This document shows positions 50,369-58,480 of a stretch of 64,000 nt of DNA, in pieces. A program made the position numbers and the translations under genes. The notes under the pieces are model-generated. The model was not told the origin of the DNA. It saw nothing but the letters and a program-made list of their open reading frames with translations, and made no database searches. The stretch's first letter is position 1, and each line of letters starts with the position of its first letter. The DNA comes from JADLHS01 sp964561105 (lineage in GTDB: Bacteria > Verrucomicrobiota > Verrucomicrobiia > Limisphaerales > JADLHS01): NCBI GenBank assembly GCA_964561105.1, contig CAZLOH010000027.1, forward strand, positions 8,331 through 72,330, written 5' to 3'.

Positions 50369-50374
50369 TCGTTG

Positions 50375-50995
50375 CTAGGGATTAGACGGCATCGGGCGGT
50401 TTTTCTCCCCGGAAAAGATTTTCCGCGCGATGACCTCCAGTTTATCGAGGCATTTGCTCAGGCGGGAACTGACGGTTTTGGGATTCAAGTTCAACTCCCG
50501 GCTCAATTCGTCGTAGCTCAGGTCGCCGAAGTAGCGGAGTTCGATGATCTCTCGGCAAGGCGCGCCGATCTGATCCAAGGCGTCGCGCACGAGACCAGCC
50601 CGTTCGACGTTGAGCAAATTCACGTCGGGCGACGGCGCGGTGCTGGGTGGATCAAGCGTCAGTCCGGTTTCCGGATCTTCGGCCTGCAACGACAGTGGCG
50701 TCTGGCCGCCACCGCGTTTGGCGGCACGCTGTTTCTCGCGAAAGTCGCGCGCCTTGTTGGCGGCGATGCGAAACAACCAGGTCTGAAACTGGCTGTCGCC
50801 GTGGAAGGAGCCGAGGTTGCGAATGACGGACAGAAAGACCTCCTGGCAAACTTCGTCCACGTCTTCGCGTGTAAAGTCGGAGGCAAGTTGGAAAACGAAA
50901 CGGCCCGCCGCCGCGTAATGACGATCGAACAACTCGTCCCACGCGTCCGCGTCGCCCCGCCGGCAGCGCGCCAGCAATTGAGCCTCGGCTTCCAT
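50375..50995 (-). CDS. ECF-type RNA polymerase sigma factor
   Basis: 206 residues from the ATG at 50995; a TTG at 51046 would add 17 residues. Region 2 includes ELFDRHYAAAGRFVFQLASDFTREDVDEVCQEVFLSV, and SQFQTWLFRIAANKARDF. Region 4 includes IGAPCREIIELRYFGDLSYDELSRELNLNPKTVSSRLSKCLDKL. It is likely released by the adjacent membrane anti-sigma to switch on an envelope-related regulon. The stop lies six bases before the next gene's start. Confidence 0.92.
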   Translation of the reverse strand: MEAEAQLLARCRRGDADAWDELFDRHYAAAGRFVFQLASDFTREDVDEVCQEVFLSVIRNLGSFHGDSQFQTWLFRIAANKARDFREKQRAAKRGGGQTPLSLQAEDPETGLTLDPPSTAPSPDVNLLNVERAGLVRDALDQIGAPCREIIELRYFGDLSYDELSRELNLNPKTVSSRLSKCLDKLEVIARKIFSGEKNRPMPSNP

Positions 50996-51384
50996 CTGCC
51001 CGGGACTGTAAGCGAGGCGGCCGCGTTTGAATAGAACCGGTTTCAAAATTCAACTTTCTCAGCAGGCGCTGACACGAAGGGGCGGAAATCTTTCAAGAAG
51101 CGAAACTTTCCGCCTTGCCAACGTCGGCGGCGACGGTTCTGAGATTCAAAGCGCGAAATTAGGTTGGGAACATTCTCACTCTGCACTTCCCGGGAGTGAG
51201 ATGGTGGGCCAGGACTACGATTGTTCAGCCGAAAAACGCGACGAGGCGTCGCGGCCACGCGGCCGGGAGCGATGATGGACCAGGACGACGATTGTTCAGC
51301 CGGCAAGTGACCCGCCGCGCCAAGCAGTTCTGGCTCGACGGAGGTTCGTTGACACCGGCCACCACCTCGGCTAACTCTGGCGCC
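50996..51384. other. Repeat-rich gap between sigma factor and PQQ-propeller gene
   Basis: No gene is supported. The stretch holds a degenerate REP (51109-51134) followed by module A (51137-51177), a CGGGAGTGAG remnant of the palindromic repeat, and a 26-base direct repeat (51205-51230 and 51276-51301, 24 matching) with a GCGACGAGGCGTCGC hairpin between the copies. The promoter of the PQQ-propeller gene should lie near its end, but no clear boxes are visible. Confidence 0.7.
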
Positions 51385-52581
51385 ATGAAAACTGCATTTT
51401 GCCTCACGACCCTGGTGTTGGCCGGCCTCGTAACCGGCTTGCGCGCCGCCGACTGGCCGAACTATCGTGGGCCGGATCACAACGGCATCTCGAAGGAAAC
51501 CGGCTGGACGGCCCAATGGCCGGCCAATGGGCCCAAGGTGTTGTGGAAGGCAAAAGTCGGGCTTGGCTTCGCCTCGTTCGCCGTGGCCAAGGGTCGCGCC
51601 TACACCACGGGCAACGCCGCCAACACGGATACGATCTTTGGCTTCGACGCCAACACGGGGGCGGAGCTGTGGAAGCATTCTTACGCCGCGCCGCTGGATC
51701 CGAATTCCTATCAGGGCGGGACGAGCGCCACTCCCACCGTGGACGACGACCGCGTCTATTCGGTGAGCAAACGCGGCGTCATCAATTGTCTCAGCGCGGC
51801 GGATGGGAAAGTGGTGTGGACGAAAAATCTGCGGGAGGAACTGGGCTGCGAAACTCCCACTTGGGGCTTTGCGGGTTCGGTCTTGATCGAAGGGGACCTG
51901 GCGATTCTGAATTTTGGCACAGCGGGCACGGCGCTCAACAAGCATACGGGCAAGGTCGTCTGGACTTCCGGCGCAGATGAAGCCGGTTATTCCACCCCGT
52001 TTCCATTTACGTCGGGGGGCGAGCGCGCGGCGCTGTTCACCATGAAACAGGAGGTCGTGGCCGTGAAAGTCAAGGATGGCAAGCAGCTCTGGCAGTTCCC
52101 CTGGAAGACGCAATACAACATCAATGCCGCCGACCCGATTCTCAACGGCGACAAGGTGTTCGTTTCCTCGGGTTACAATCACGGCGCGGGCTTGTTTGAT
52201 GTGAGCGCCCATCCGCCCAAGGAAATCTGGCAGACCAAAGACATGCGCAACAAGATCGCCAGTTCCGTGCTCTGGCAGGGATTCATTTATGGCATGGACG
52301 AAAGCCAGCTTCGTTGCCTCGACTTCAACACCGGCGCCATCAAATGGACGGACAAAACGACTGGCATGGGTGCGCTGATGCTGGCGGATGGGAAACTGAT
52401 TGTGTTGAGCGAGAACGGCGAATTGCTGGTGGCAGAAGCTTCGTCCGCCGGCTTCAAACCGATTTCCCGCGCGCAAGTGCTGGGGAAAACCTGCTGGGCC
52501 GAGCCGGTGCTGGCCAACGGAAAAATCTATTGTCGCAACGGCAGGGGCGACGTGGTGTGCGTAGATGTCAGCGGGAAGTAA
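51385..52581 (+). CDS. PQQ-like beta-propeller secreted protein
   Basis: 398 residues. A signal peptide (MKTAFCLTTLVLAGLVTGLRA) precedes ADWPNYRGPDHNGIS and repeated blades of the form GKVVWT, GKQLWQFPW, GAIKWTDKT with W and G at blade ends. This matches the PQQ_2/BamB-like propellers that are abundant in Planctomycetes and Verrucomicrobia. There is no catalytic quinoprotein active-site motif, so it is likely a binding or scaffold protein in the periplasm. It is monocistronic and ends about 100 bases before the convergent rsmD operon. Confidence 0.88.
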   Translation: MKTAFCLTTLVLAGLVTGLRAADWPNYRGPDHNGISKETGWTAQWPANGPKVLWKAKVGLGFASFAVAKGRAYTTGNAANTDTIFGFDANTGAELWKHSYAAPLDPNSYQGGTSATPTVDDDRVYSVSKRGVINCLSAADGKVVWTKNLREELGCETPTWGFAGSVLIEGDLAILNFGTAGTALNKHTGKVVWTSGADEAGYSTPFPFTSGGERAALFTMKQEVVAVKVKDGKQLWQFPWKTQYNINAADPILNGDKVFVSSGYNHGAGLFDVSAHPPKEIWQTKDMRNKIASSVLWQGFIYGMDESQLRCLDFNTGAIKWTDKTTGMGALMLADGKLIVLSENGELLVAEASSAGFKPISRAQVLGKTCWAEPVLANGKIYCRNGRGDVVCVDVSGK

Positions 52582-52609
52582 ACCTCGTCGTCCGTGAACC
52601 CGCTGTTCG

Positions 52610-52636
52610 TAGCCGCCGCGAGGCCACGTGGCGGAC
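52610..52636. repeat. REP-like element downstream of the PQQ-propeller gene
   Basis: GTAG head followed by CCGCC, a 13-base loop (GCGAGGCCACGT) and GGCGGA. The stem matches the other REPs but the loop is different, so it is a divergent or independent copy. Confidence 0.6.
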
Positions 52637-52685
52637 TTGCTTGAGCAGCCGCGCATTCGCGTGCGCTCACGCCGTCGCGTCCGAT

Positions 52686-53264
52686 TCAGTCTGCCGACTC
52701 GAGAAACCGCATCGTGTTGTCGCCGTGTTTCATGACTTTGGCCTCCTTCCACCGCGCGGGGATTTCCAGCGTGTCGCGGCTTGCATGACCGAGGACAAAT
52801 CGTCCGCCCGGCGCGAGCAGCTTCGGCAGGTCCGGCTCGTCAATCAGCCGTTGCGCCAGTGAGGTCGAACGGCGGCCCACATTTTTTTCTCCATACGGCG
52901 GATCCGCGAGGATTAAATCAAACACCTGACCACCGGCCACCAGTTGCGGCAGTACGGCGAAGACGTCCTGCGCGCGGACTTCCAGCGTGTGCGGGGGGAA
53001 CTCCGGTGCGTCGGCATTGCGCCGGATGAAATCGGCGTGTTTCGGCGACAACTCCACGCACAAGGCGGACTTCGCGCCGCGGCTCAAACATTCGAGGCTC
53101 AGTGCGCCGCTGCCGGCGAAAAGCTCGAGCACACGCGCGCCCACGACCCGGGCGCCGAGGGAATTGAACACGGCTTGCTTGACCAGATCGGGCGTGGGCC
53201 GCACCGCCAGACCTTTCGGCACTTTCAGAATCCGCCCGCCCGCTTGTCCGCCGGTGATGCGCAT
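52686..53264 (-). CDS. rsmD: 16S rRNA (guanine966-N2)-methyltransferase
   Basis: 192 residues. The opening MRITGGQAGGRILKVPKG, the RPTPDLVKQAVFNSL segment, the SAM loop LELFAGSGALSLE and the catalytic LILADPPYGE are all RsmD-specific. It methylates the exocyclic nitrogen of guanine 966 in 16S rRNA during 30S assembly. It is the last gene of a three-gene operon with PqiA-like and dienelactone-hydrolase genes, twelve bases after the PqiA-like stop. Confidence 0.95.
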   Translation of the reverse strand: MRITGGQAGGRILKVPKGLAVRPTPDLVKQAVFNSLGARVVGARVLELFAGSGALSLECLSRGAKSALCVELSPKHADFIRRNADAPEFPPHTLEVRAQDVFAVLPQLVAGGQVFDLILADPPYGEKNVGRRSTSLAQRLIDEPDLPKLLAPGGRFVLGHASRDTLEIPARWKEAKVMKHGDNTMRFLESAD

Positions 53265-53276
53265 GGTGGAAGGACG

Positions 53277-53798
53277 TCAATCCGCCTGCGCAAACGTCCG
53301 CCGGGCGATGCGGCCGGTCCATTCCGAAACAATCTGCGTGAGCACCACGGACGCACAGAACAACAGCAGACCGTCCTGCGCCTTGATGGTTGCCAGTCCG
53401 CCGGCGCGAATCAACACCACCAGCACGGCGACGACGAATACATCCAGCATGGACCATTTGCCCAGGTGCGAGACAATCTCATGCACCTGCGCCATCAAGC
53501 GCAACTGGAGGCCCGGTTTCAGCCAGAGCACCAGCAACGCGGTGATTTTTACTAACGGGAAAATCACCGTGAAGATGATCAGGATGCCAAACAGGAAGAA
53601 CTCCCGCTCGTGGAACAACGTGATCAAGGCGTGATACACGGAGACGTCGTGGTCGAAGACCCAGAGTTTGGTGACCTCGGTGAACGGGCGGAACAGGCCT
53701 GCCAGAAACAACGCGAACGCCAGCACCAGCAGCAGGACGATCGGCAGGCGCTCGCTCCGATGGATGTCGCCGAGCGACTGTCGGGGGTGGGCGCTCAT
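53277..53798 (-). CDS. PqiA-domain membrane protein
   Basis: 173 residues from the ATG at 53798, which overlaps the preceding stop (ATGA). Four membrane helices are visible (LPIVLLLVLAFALFLAGL, FLFGILIIFTVIFPLVKI, MLDVFVVAVLVVLI, DGLLLFCASVVLTQI). The motif FPLVKITALLVLWLK and GKWSMLDVFVVAVLV is the PqiA/YebS signature. Typical PqiA has two such domains and about 400 residues, so this is a half-length form. In the E. coli system PqiA works with MCE proteins in lipid transport; no MCE gene is adjacent here. Confidence 0.82.
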   Translation of the reverse strand: MSAHPRQSLGDIHRSERLPIVLLLVLAFALFLAGLFRPFTEVTKLWVFDHDVSVYHALITLFHEREFFLFGILIIFTVIFPLVKITALLVLWLKPGLQLRLMAQVHEIVSHLGKWSMLDVFVVAVLVVLIRAGGLATIKAQDGLLLFCASVVLTQIVSEWTGRIARRTFAQAD

Positions 53799-54580
53799 TT
53801 CGTCGCGGAGAACAACTCCGCGAAGAACTGTTTCATTGCTTCCCACGACCGCCTGTCCGCGCGCTCGTTGTAGGCCGCGCCGGTCGAATTGTTGTGGCCG
53901 GCCAGGGGTTGGGTGAAGCTATGCACCGCCCCGCCGTATTCGATGAGCTGCCAGTCCACGTGGTGATCGCGCATCTCGTTTTGAAACGCCGCGAAATCTT
54001 TCGGCGCTTCAAACGGATCATCCGCGCCGTGGCAGGCCAGGACTTTGCACTTGATGTTCCGGCCGTCGGCGGGTGTGGGGGAATCCAGGCCGCCGTGAAA
54101 ACTCACCACGCCGCTCAATTCCGCGCCGCTTCGCGCCAGTTCGATCACGGTCGTGCCGCCGAAACAATAGCCGATGGCGGCGATGCGCGTCGGGTCCACC
54201 AGCTGGTTCTGCTTGAGCTCCGCCAACCCGGCGTTCACGCGGGCGCGGAGCAGCGCCCGGTCGCTCTTGTATTTCGTCGCCTCCACGCCGGCTTCCTGCA
54301 CATTTTTCGGCCGCACACCCTGGCCGTAGATGTCGGCGCAGAACGCCACGTAACCCAGCCGGGCGAGCATTTCCGCCCTATGCTTTTCGTAGTCCGTCAG
54401 ACCCAGCCATTGATGCACTACGAGAACACCGGGACGCCGGCCCTGCACGGCATCATCATAAACCAGCACGCCCGCGAGGGGGGTGCCGCCTTGTTGGTAC
54501 TCGATGACTTTGGATTGAATCGTGGCCCGCGCGGCCGCGGCGAAACCCAGCGTCAACAGCACGAAAAGAATAATTTTCAT
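53795..54580 (-). CDS. Secreted dienelactone hydrolase family protein
   Basis: 261 residues. A signal peptide (IILFVLLTLGFAAAARA) precedes an alpha/beta-hydrolase fold: GVLVVHQWLGLTDYEKHRAEML, nucleophile cysteine in AAIGYCFGGTTV, aspartate in ACHGADDPFEAP, and histidine in GGAVHSFTQP. The Cys-Asp-His triad is that of dienelactone hydrolase, though many secreted members act on unknown esters or lactones. It is the first gene of the operon with the PqiA-like and rsmD genes. Confidence 0.9.
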   Translation of the reverse strand: MKIILFVLLTLGFAAAARATIQSKVIEYQQGGTPLAGVLVYDDAVQGRRPGVLVVHQWLGLTDYEKHRAEMLARLGYVAFCADIYGQGVRPKNVQEAGVEATKYKSDRALLRARVNAGLAELKQNQLVDPTRIAAIGYCFGGTTVIELARSGAELSGVVSFHGGLDSPTPADGRNIKCKVLACHGADDPFEAPKDFAAFQNEMRDHHVDWQLIEYGGAVHSFTQPLAGHNNSTGAAYNERADRRSWEAMKQFFAELFSATK

Positions 54581-54609
54581 AGTGCGCTATTCTAAGACCG
54601 CACCCGGCC

Positions 54610-54647
54610 CAAAAGACAAAACAAAATTCCGCCGCCGCGTCCGGCGG
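54610..54647 (-). terminator. Probable terminator of the oligopeptide transporter operon
   Basis: A 6-bp GC stem (54632-54637 with 54642-54647, CGTC loop on the plus strand) lies against the oppF stop codon and is followed on the minus strand by a T-rich run (TTTTGTTTT, 54615-54625). Confidence 0.55.
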
Positions 54648-55634
54648 TCAGTTGATTTCGCGGACGCGGATGCAGGCCGCGCGCCGGGTGGCGTCGAAGT
54701 TTTCCAATGTGGGGACGACGCGCGCACATTCGGCGATGGCATAGGAGCAGCGCGGATGCAGCGCGCAGCCCGAAGGCGGGTTCATGGGCGAGGGCGGATC
54801 GCCGGCCAGAATAATCCGTTGCCGCTGCTGCTCGCGTTCGGGATCCGGAATGGGCACGGCGCTGGCCAGCGCTTTGGTGTAGGGATGGAGCGGTTGCTCG
54901 AACACCCGGGCCGCCGGACCGATTTCAACGATCCGGCCCAGATACATCACTGCGATCCGGTCGGAGAGATGTTTGACCACAGACAAATCGTGCGAGATGA
55001 AAATCAGGGTGAGCTGCATCTCGCGGGAAAGCCGGGCCAGCAGGTTGATGATTTGCGCCTGGATGGAAACGTCCAGCGCCGACACCGGCTCGTCGGCGAC
55101 GATGAGTTTCGGTTCGACGGCCAGCGCCCGGGCGATGGCGATGCGCTGCCGCTGGCCGCCGGAAAACTCGTGCGGATATTTTTTCACGAACCGCGGCGAG
55201 AGGCCGACCTTTTGCATCAACTCCGAAACGCGCTGATTGATTTCGCCCGGGGAAATTTTCCGATGCGCGCGGAGCGCCTCGGCCAGCGCATCGAAAACCG
55301 TCATGCGCGGGTTGAGCGAGGCGTACGGGTCCTGGAAGATCATCTGGAAGTCCGCCCGCGCCGCGCGCAACTCGGCGGGCGCCAACTGCGCCAGATTCCG
55401 GCCGGCCAGCAGCACCGCGCCCGCCGTCGGCGGAATCAACTGGAGGATCGTCCGGCCCAGCGTGGATTTGCCGCAACCCGATTCGCCGACCAATCCGAGG
55501 ATTTCCCCCCGCGCCAGCGAGAAGGACACGCCGTCCACGGCTTTCACCGTGCCGAGGTGACGCCGGAAGATCATCCCGCGCTCCACCGGGAAGTGGGTTT
55601 TCAAGTTTTCAACCTGGAGGAAATCGCCGGTCAT
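54648..55634 (-). CDS. oppF: Oligopeptide ABC transporter ATP-binding protein OppF
   Basis: 328 residues from the ATG at 55634, overlapping the oppD stop. Walker A GESGCGKSTLGRTI, the signature HEFSGGQRQRIAIARALA, Walker B LIVADEPVSALDVS, and the H-loop are present. The C-terminal oligopeptide/dipeptide extension has the cysteine-rich GCALHPRC that binds an iron-sulfur or zinc centre in this group. With OppD it forms the ATPase heterodimer of a peptide importer. A terminator follows directly. Confidence 0.93.
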   Translation of the reverse strand: MTGDFLQVENLKTHFPVERGMIFRRHLGTVKAVDGVSFSLARGEILGLVGESGCGKSTLGRTILQLIPPTAGAVLLAGRNLAQLAPAELRAARADFQMIFQDPYASLNPRMTVFDALAEALRAHRKISPGEINQRVSELMQKVGLSPRFVKKYPHEFSGGQRQRIAIARALAVEPKLIVADEPVSALDVSIQAQIINLLARLSREMQLTLIFISHDLSVVKHLSDRIAVMYLGRIVEIGPAARVFEQPLHPYTKALASAVPIPDPEREQQRQRIILAGDPPSPMNPPSGCALHPRCSYAIAECARVVPTLENFDATRRAACIRVREIN

Positions 55635-56614
55635 GCCTGGAGATTGATTTCGCCTTGCTGGACGCGCACGCAGGCGGTGGCGTGGTCCGGCGTCACCGCC
55701 TGCAATTCCACCGGCGCGCGGCAAATCTCCCGCGCCCATTCGCAACGCGGCCGGAACGCGCAGCCGGTCACCGGCTTGGACAAATCGGGCGGCATCCCGG
55801 CGATGGTGTAAAGTTCCGCGCCCTTGGGTTGCAGGGCCGGGATGGATTTTTGCAGCGCGCGATTGTAGGGATGTTTCGGCGCGCGATAAATCTGCCGGGT
55901 TGGTCCGGATTCCACCACGCGGCCGGCGTACATGACGTTCACCCGCTGGCACAGGCCGGCCACCACGCCGAGGTCGTGGCTGATCCAGATCACCGCGGTG
56001 CCGCGTTCGGCCTGCAGACGCTTCACGAGTTCGATGATTTGCGCCTGCACCGTCACATCGAGCGCGGTGGTCGGTTCGTCGGCGATGAGCAGGTCGGGCT
56101 TCGTAATCAGCGCCATCGCGATCATCACGCGCTGCCGCATGCCGCCGGAGAATTCATGCGGATAGCCCCGGATGCGCTGGGCGGCGTCCTGGATGCCGAC
56201 GTCCTGCAACGCCTGGATGCCCCGGGCGACCGCGCGGGCGCGACCGATCCGCTCATGGATCAGCAATGGCTCGATGAGTTGATCCTCGATGCGCAGGTAG
56301 GGATTCAGCGAAGTCATCGGATCCTGAAAGATCATGGCGATGCGCTTGCCGCGGATGCGGTTCAATTGCTTCACCGGACATTGGAGCAAATCCACGCCAT
56401 CGAAGATGGCTTCCCCGCTCTCGATGCGTCCGGGTGGCTGGGGTATCAGACCGAGCAGCGAATAGCAGGTGACGGATTTGCCCGAGCCGGATTCGCCGAC
56501 GATGCCGAGTGTCTCACCCGGTTGGATCGCGAACGAAACGTCATCCACCGCGCGCACCACGCCGTTGCGCGTATGGAAATAGGTGCGGAGATTTTTTACC
56601 TGGAGCAGCGGCAT
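55631..56614 (-). CDS. oppD: Oligopeptide ABC transporter ATP-binding protein OppD
   Basis: 327 residues. Walker A GESGSGKSVTCYSL, signature HEFSGGMRQRVMIAMALI, Walker B LLIADEPTTALDVT and the C-terminal GCAFRPRCEWA extension identify the OppD side of the ATPase pair. It is separated by three bases from oppC. The substrate specificity is set by the binding protein (OppA) at the start of the operon. Confidence 0.93.
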   Translation of the reverse strand: MPLLQVKNLRTYFHTRNGVVRAVDDVSFAIQPGETLGIVGESGSGKSVTCYSLLGLIPQPPGRIESGEAIFDGVDLLQCPVKQLNRIRGKRIAMIFQDPMTSLNPYLRIEDQLIEPLLIHERIGRARAVARGIQALQDVGIQDAAQRIRGYPHEFSGGMRQRVMIAMALITKPDLLIADEPTTALDVTVQAQIIELVKRLQAERGTAVIWISHDLGVVAGLCQRVNVMYAGRVVESGPTRQIYRAPKHPYNRALQKSIPALQPKGAELYTIAGMPPDLSKPVTGCAFRPRCEWAREICRAPVELQAVTPDHATACVRVQQGEINLQA

Positions 56615-56617
56615 GGG

Positions 56618-57556
56618 TTAATCCTTTGCGGCCCGCACATCCAGCGCATCGCGCAGGCCGTCACCGAGGAAATTCAGCGAGAAGAGCGTCAGGCTGAAGA
56701 CCGCGCCGGTGGCAATCAGAATCCACGGTGCGTCCTCCATCCAGTCCGCGCCTTCCTTGATCAGCGAACCCCACGAACTCATGGGCGGCTGCACTCCCAG
56801 CCCCAGAAAGCTCAGGAACGCCTCCAGCAACATCACCCCCGGCACCGTGAGCGTGGCGTAAACGATCACGACCCCGAGCACATTCGGCACGATGTGACGG
56901 AGAATGATCCGCCGCTTGCGCAACCCGAGCGCGTGGGCGGCCTCGATGTATTCCTGTTTCTTGAGCGACATCACCTGCCCGCGCACGATGCGGGCCATCG
57001 TCAGCCATTCCACCGCGCCAATCGCCAGGAACAGCAGGAAGATGCTGCGGCCCACAAAGACCATCAGCAGAATGACGAATACCGCCAGCGGCAACGCGTA
57101 GAGCACGTCCACGATCCGCATCATCACGACATCGAGTTTGCCGCCAAAGTAGCCGGCCACCGCGCCGTAGAGCAGGCCGATCGTCAACGAAACGGCGGTG
57201 GCGCTCAACCCAACGAGCAACGAGATGCGGCCGCCCATCAACACGCGCGCCAGCACATCCCGACCGAGCTGGTCGGTGCCCAGCCAGTGCCGGGCGCTCG
57301 GGCCGGTGACGCGCAGGTCCAGATCCTGATCCTGATACGAGTAGGACAGGCCAACGGGGCGGATGGCGGCGGGCAACTGGCCGAGCCATGGACCGAGGAA
57401 GCAAATCAGGGTGAGGCCGATTACGAACCACAACCCGAAGAGCGCCATCTTGTTTTTGGCGAGCCGATGCCAGGAGTCGCGCCAGAGCGAATGGCCGCCT
57501 TCCGCCGTTTCCACCTCGGGCAGTTCGACGTTGGCGATTGAAGGTTTGGCCGGCAT
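56618..57556 (-). CDS. oppC: Oligopeptide ABC transporter permease OppC
   Basis: 312 residues from the ATG at 57556, four bases after the oppB stop; a TTG at 57568 is an alternative. Membrane helices, the cytoplasmic EAA-type loop EYIEAAHALGLRKRRIILRHIVPN and the opening LWRDSWHRLAKNKMALFGLWFV are typical of OppC. It makes the transmembrane pathway with OppB. Confidence 0.92.
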   Translation of the reverse strand: MPAKPSIANVELPEVETAEGGHSLWRDSWHRLAKNKMALFGLWFVIGLTLICFLGPWLGQLPAAIRPVGLSYSYQDQDLDLRVTGPSARHWLGTDQLGRDVLARVLMGGRISLLVGLSATAVSLTIGLLYGAVAGYFGGKLDVVMMRIVDVLYALPLAVFVILLMVFVGRSIFLLFLAIGAVEWLTMARIVRGQVMSLKKQEYIEAAHALGLRKRRIILRHIVPNVLGVVIVYATLTVPGVMLLEAFLSFLGLGVQPPMSSWGSLIKEGADWMEDAPWILIATGAVFSLTLFSLNFLGDGLRDALDVRAAKD

Positions 57557-57560
57557 GGCG

Positions 57561-58478
57561 TCAGTCAAATTTGAGGCGCGGGTTCAACCAGACCTGCACC
57601 ACGTCCACGACGAGGTTGAAGAAAATGATCAGCGCGGCGTAGAACAACACCGTGCCGACGACCAGGGTGTAGTCGCGGTTGGTTACGGACGTGATGAAAA
57701 AACGTCCCAGCCCGGGAATCTGGAAGATGGTTTCGATCACAAACGAACCCGTGATGATGCCCGCCGTGGCCGGGCCGAGATACGACACCACCGGCGCGAT
57801 GCCGCCGCGCAAGGCGTGTTTGAAAATGATGGCCGGAGTCGAAACCCCTTTGACGCGCGCGGTGCGGATGAAATCCTGACTCAACATTTCCAACATCCCG
57901 CCGCGGGTGAGCCGCGCGATGTAGGCGGCAAAATAAAGTCCCAGCGTCAGCGAGGGCAGCACGCGGTCGCGCGCGAAATCCCAGCCGATCGCATTGAACC
58001 ACCGCAGGTGAATGGCGAAGACGAGCATGAGCAGCGGACCGAGCACAAACGTCGGCAGACAGATGCCAAACATGGCCAGCGACATGGCCGAGTAATCATA
58101 AATCGTGTTCCGCCACAATGCCGCGACGAAGCCGGCCGTCACCCCCAAGACCAGCGCGATGCCCAGACTCAGACAACCGAGTTCGAGCGAGGTCGGAAAG
58201 GCGGCGAAGATCAATTCGTTCACGCTGCGGTTGGGGTATTTGAAGGAAGGGCCGAGATCGCCGTGGAGGAGCTGCTTGAGGTAGTGGAAGTACTGGACCA
58301 CCAACGGTTGATCCAGGTGATACGCCGCTTCCAATGCCTTGCGAATCTCCGGGGTGGTCGCCTTTTCCTTGTCGAACGGGCCGCCGGGTGTGAGGCGGAT
58401 CAGGAAGAACGTCAGCGTCGCGATGACAAACAGGACCGGAATCGTTTCCAAAATGCGGCGAAGGATGAAGCGAAACAT
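57561..58478 (-). CDS. oppB: Oligopeptide ABC transporter permease OppB
   Basis: 305 residues, opening MFRFILRRILETIPVLFVIATLTFFLIRLTPGGPFD as in all OppB proteins. The loop DFIRTARVKGVSTPAIIFKHALRGGIAPVVSYLG is the EAA motif, and about six helices are visible. It follows two bases after oppA and pairs with OppC. Confidence 0.94.
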   Translation of the reverse strand: MFRFILRRILETIPVLFVIATLTFFLIRLTPGGPFDKEKATTPEIRKALEAAYHLDQPLVVQYFHYLKQLLHGDLGPSFKYPNRSVNELIFAAFPTSLELGCLSLGIALVLGVTAGFVAALWRNTIYDYSAMSLAMFGICLPTFVLGPLLMLVFAIHLRWFNAIGWDFARDRVLPSLTLGLYFAAYIARLTRGGMLEMLSQDFIRTARVKGVSTPAIIFKHALRGGIAPVVSYLGPATAGIITGSFVIETIFQIPGLGRFFITSVTNRDYTLVVGTVLFYAALIIFFNLVVDVVQVWLNPRLKFD

Positions 58479-58480
58479 GG

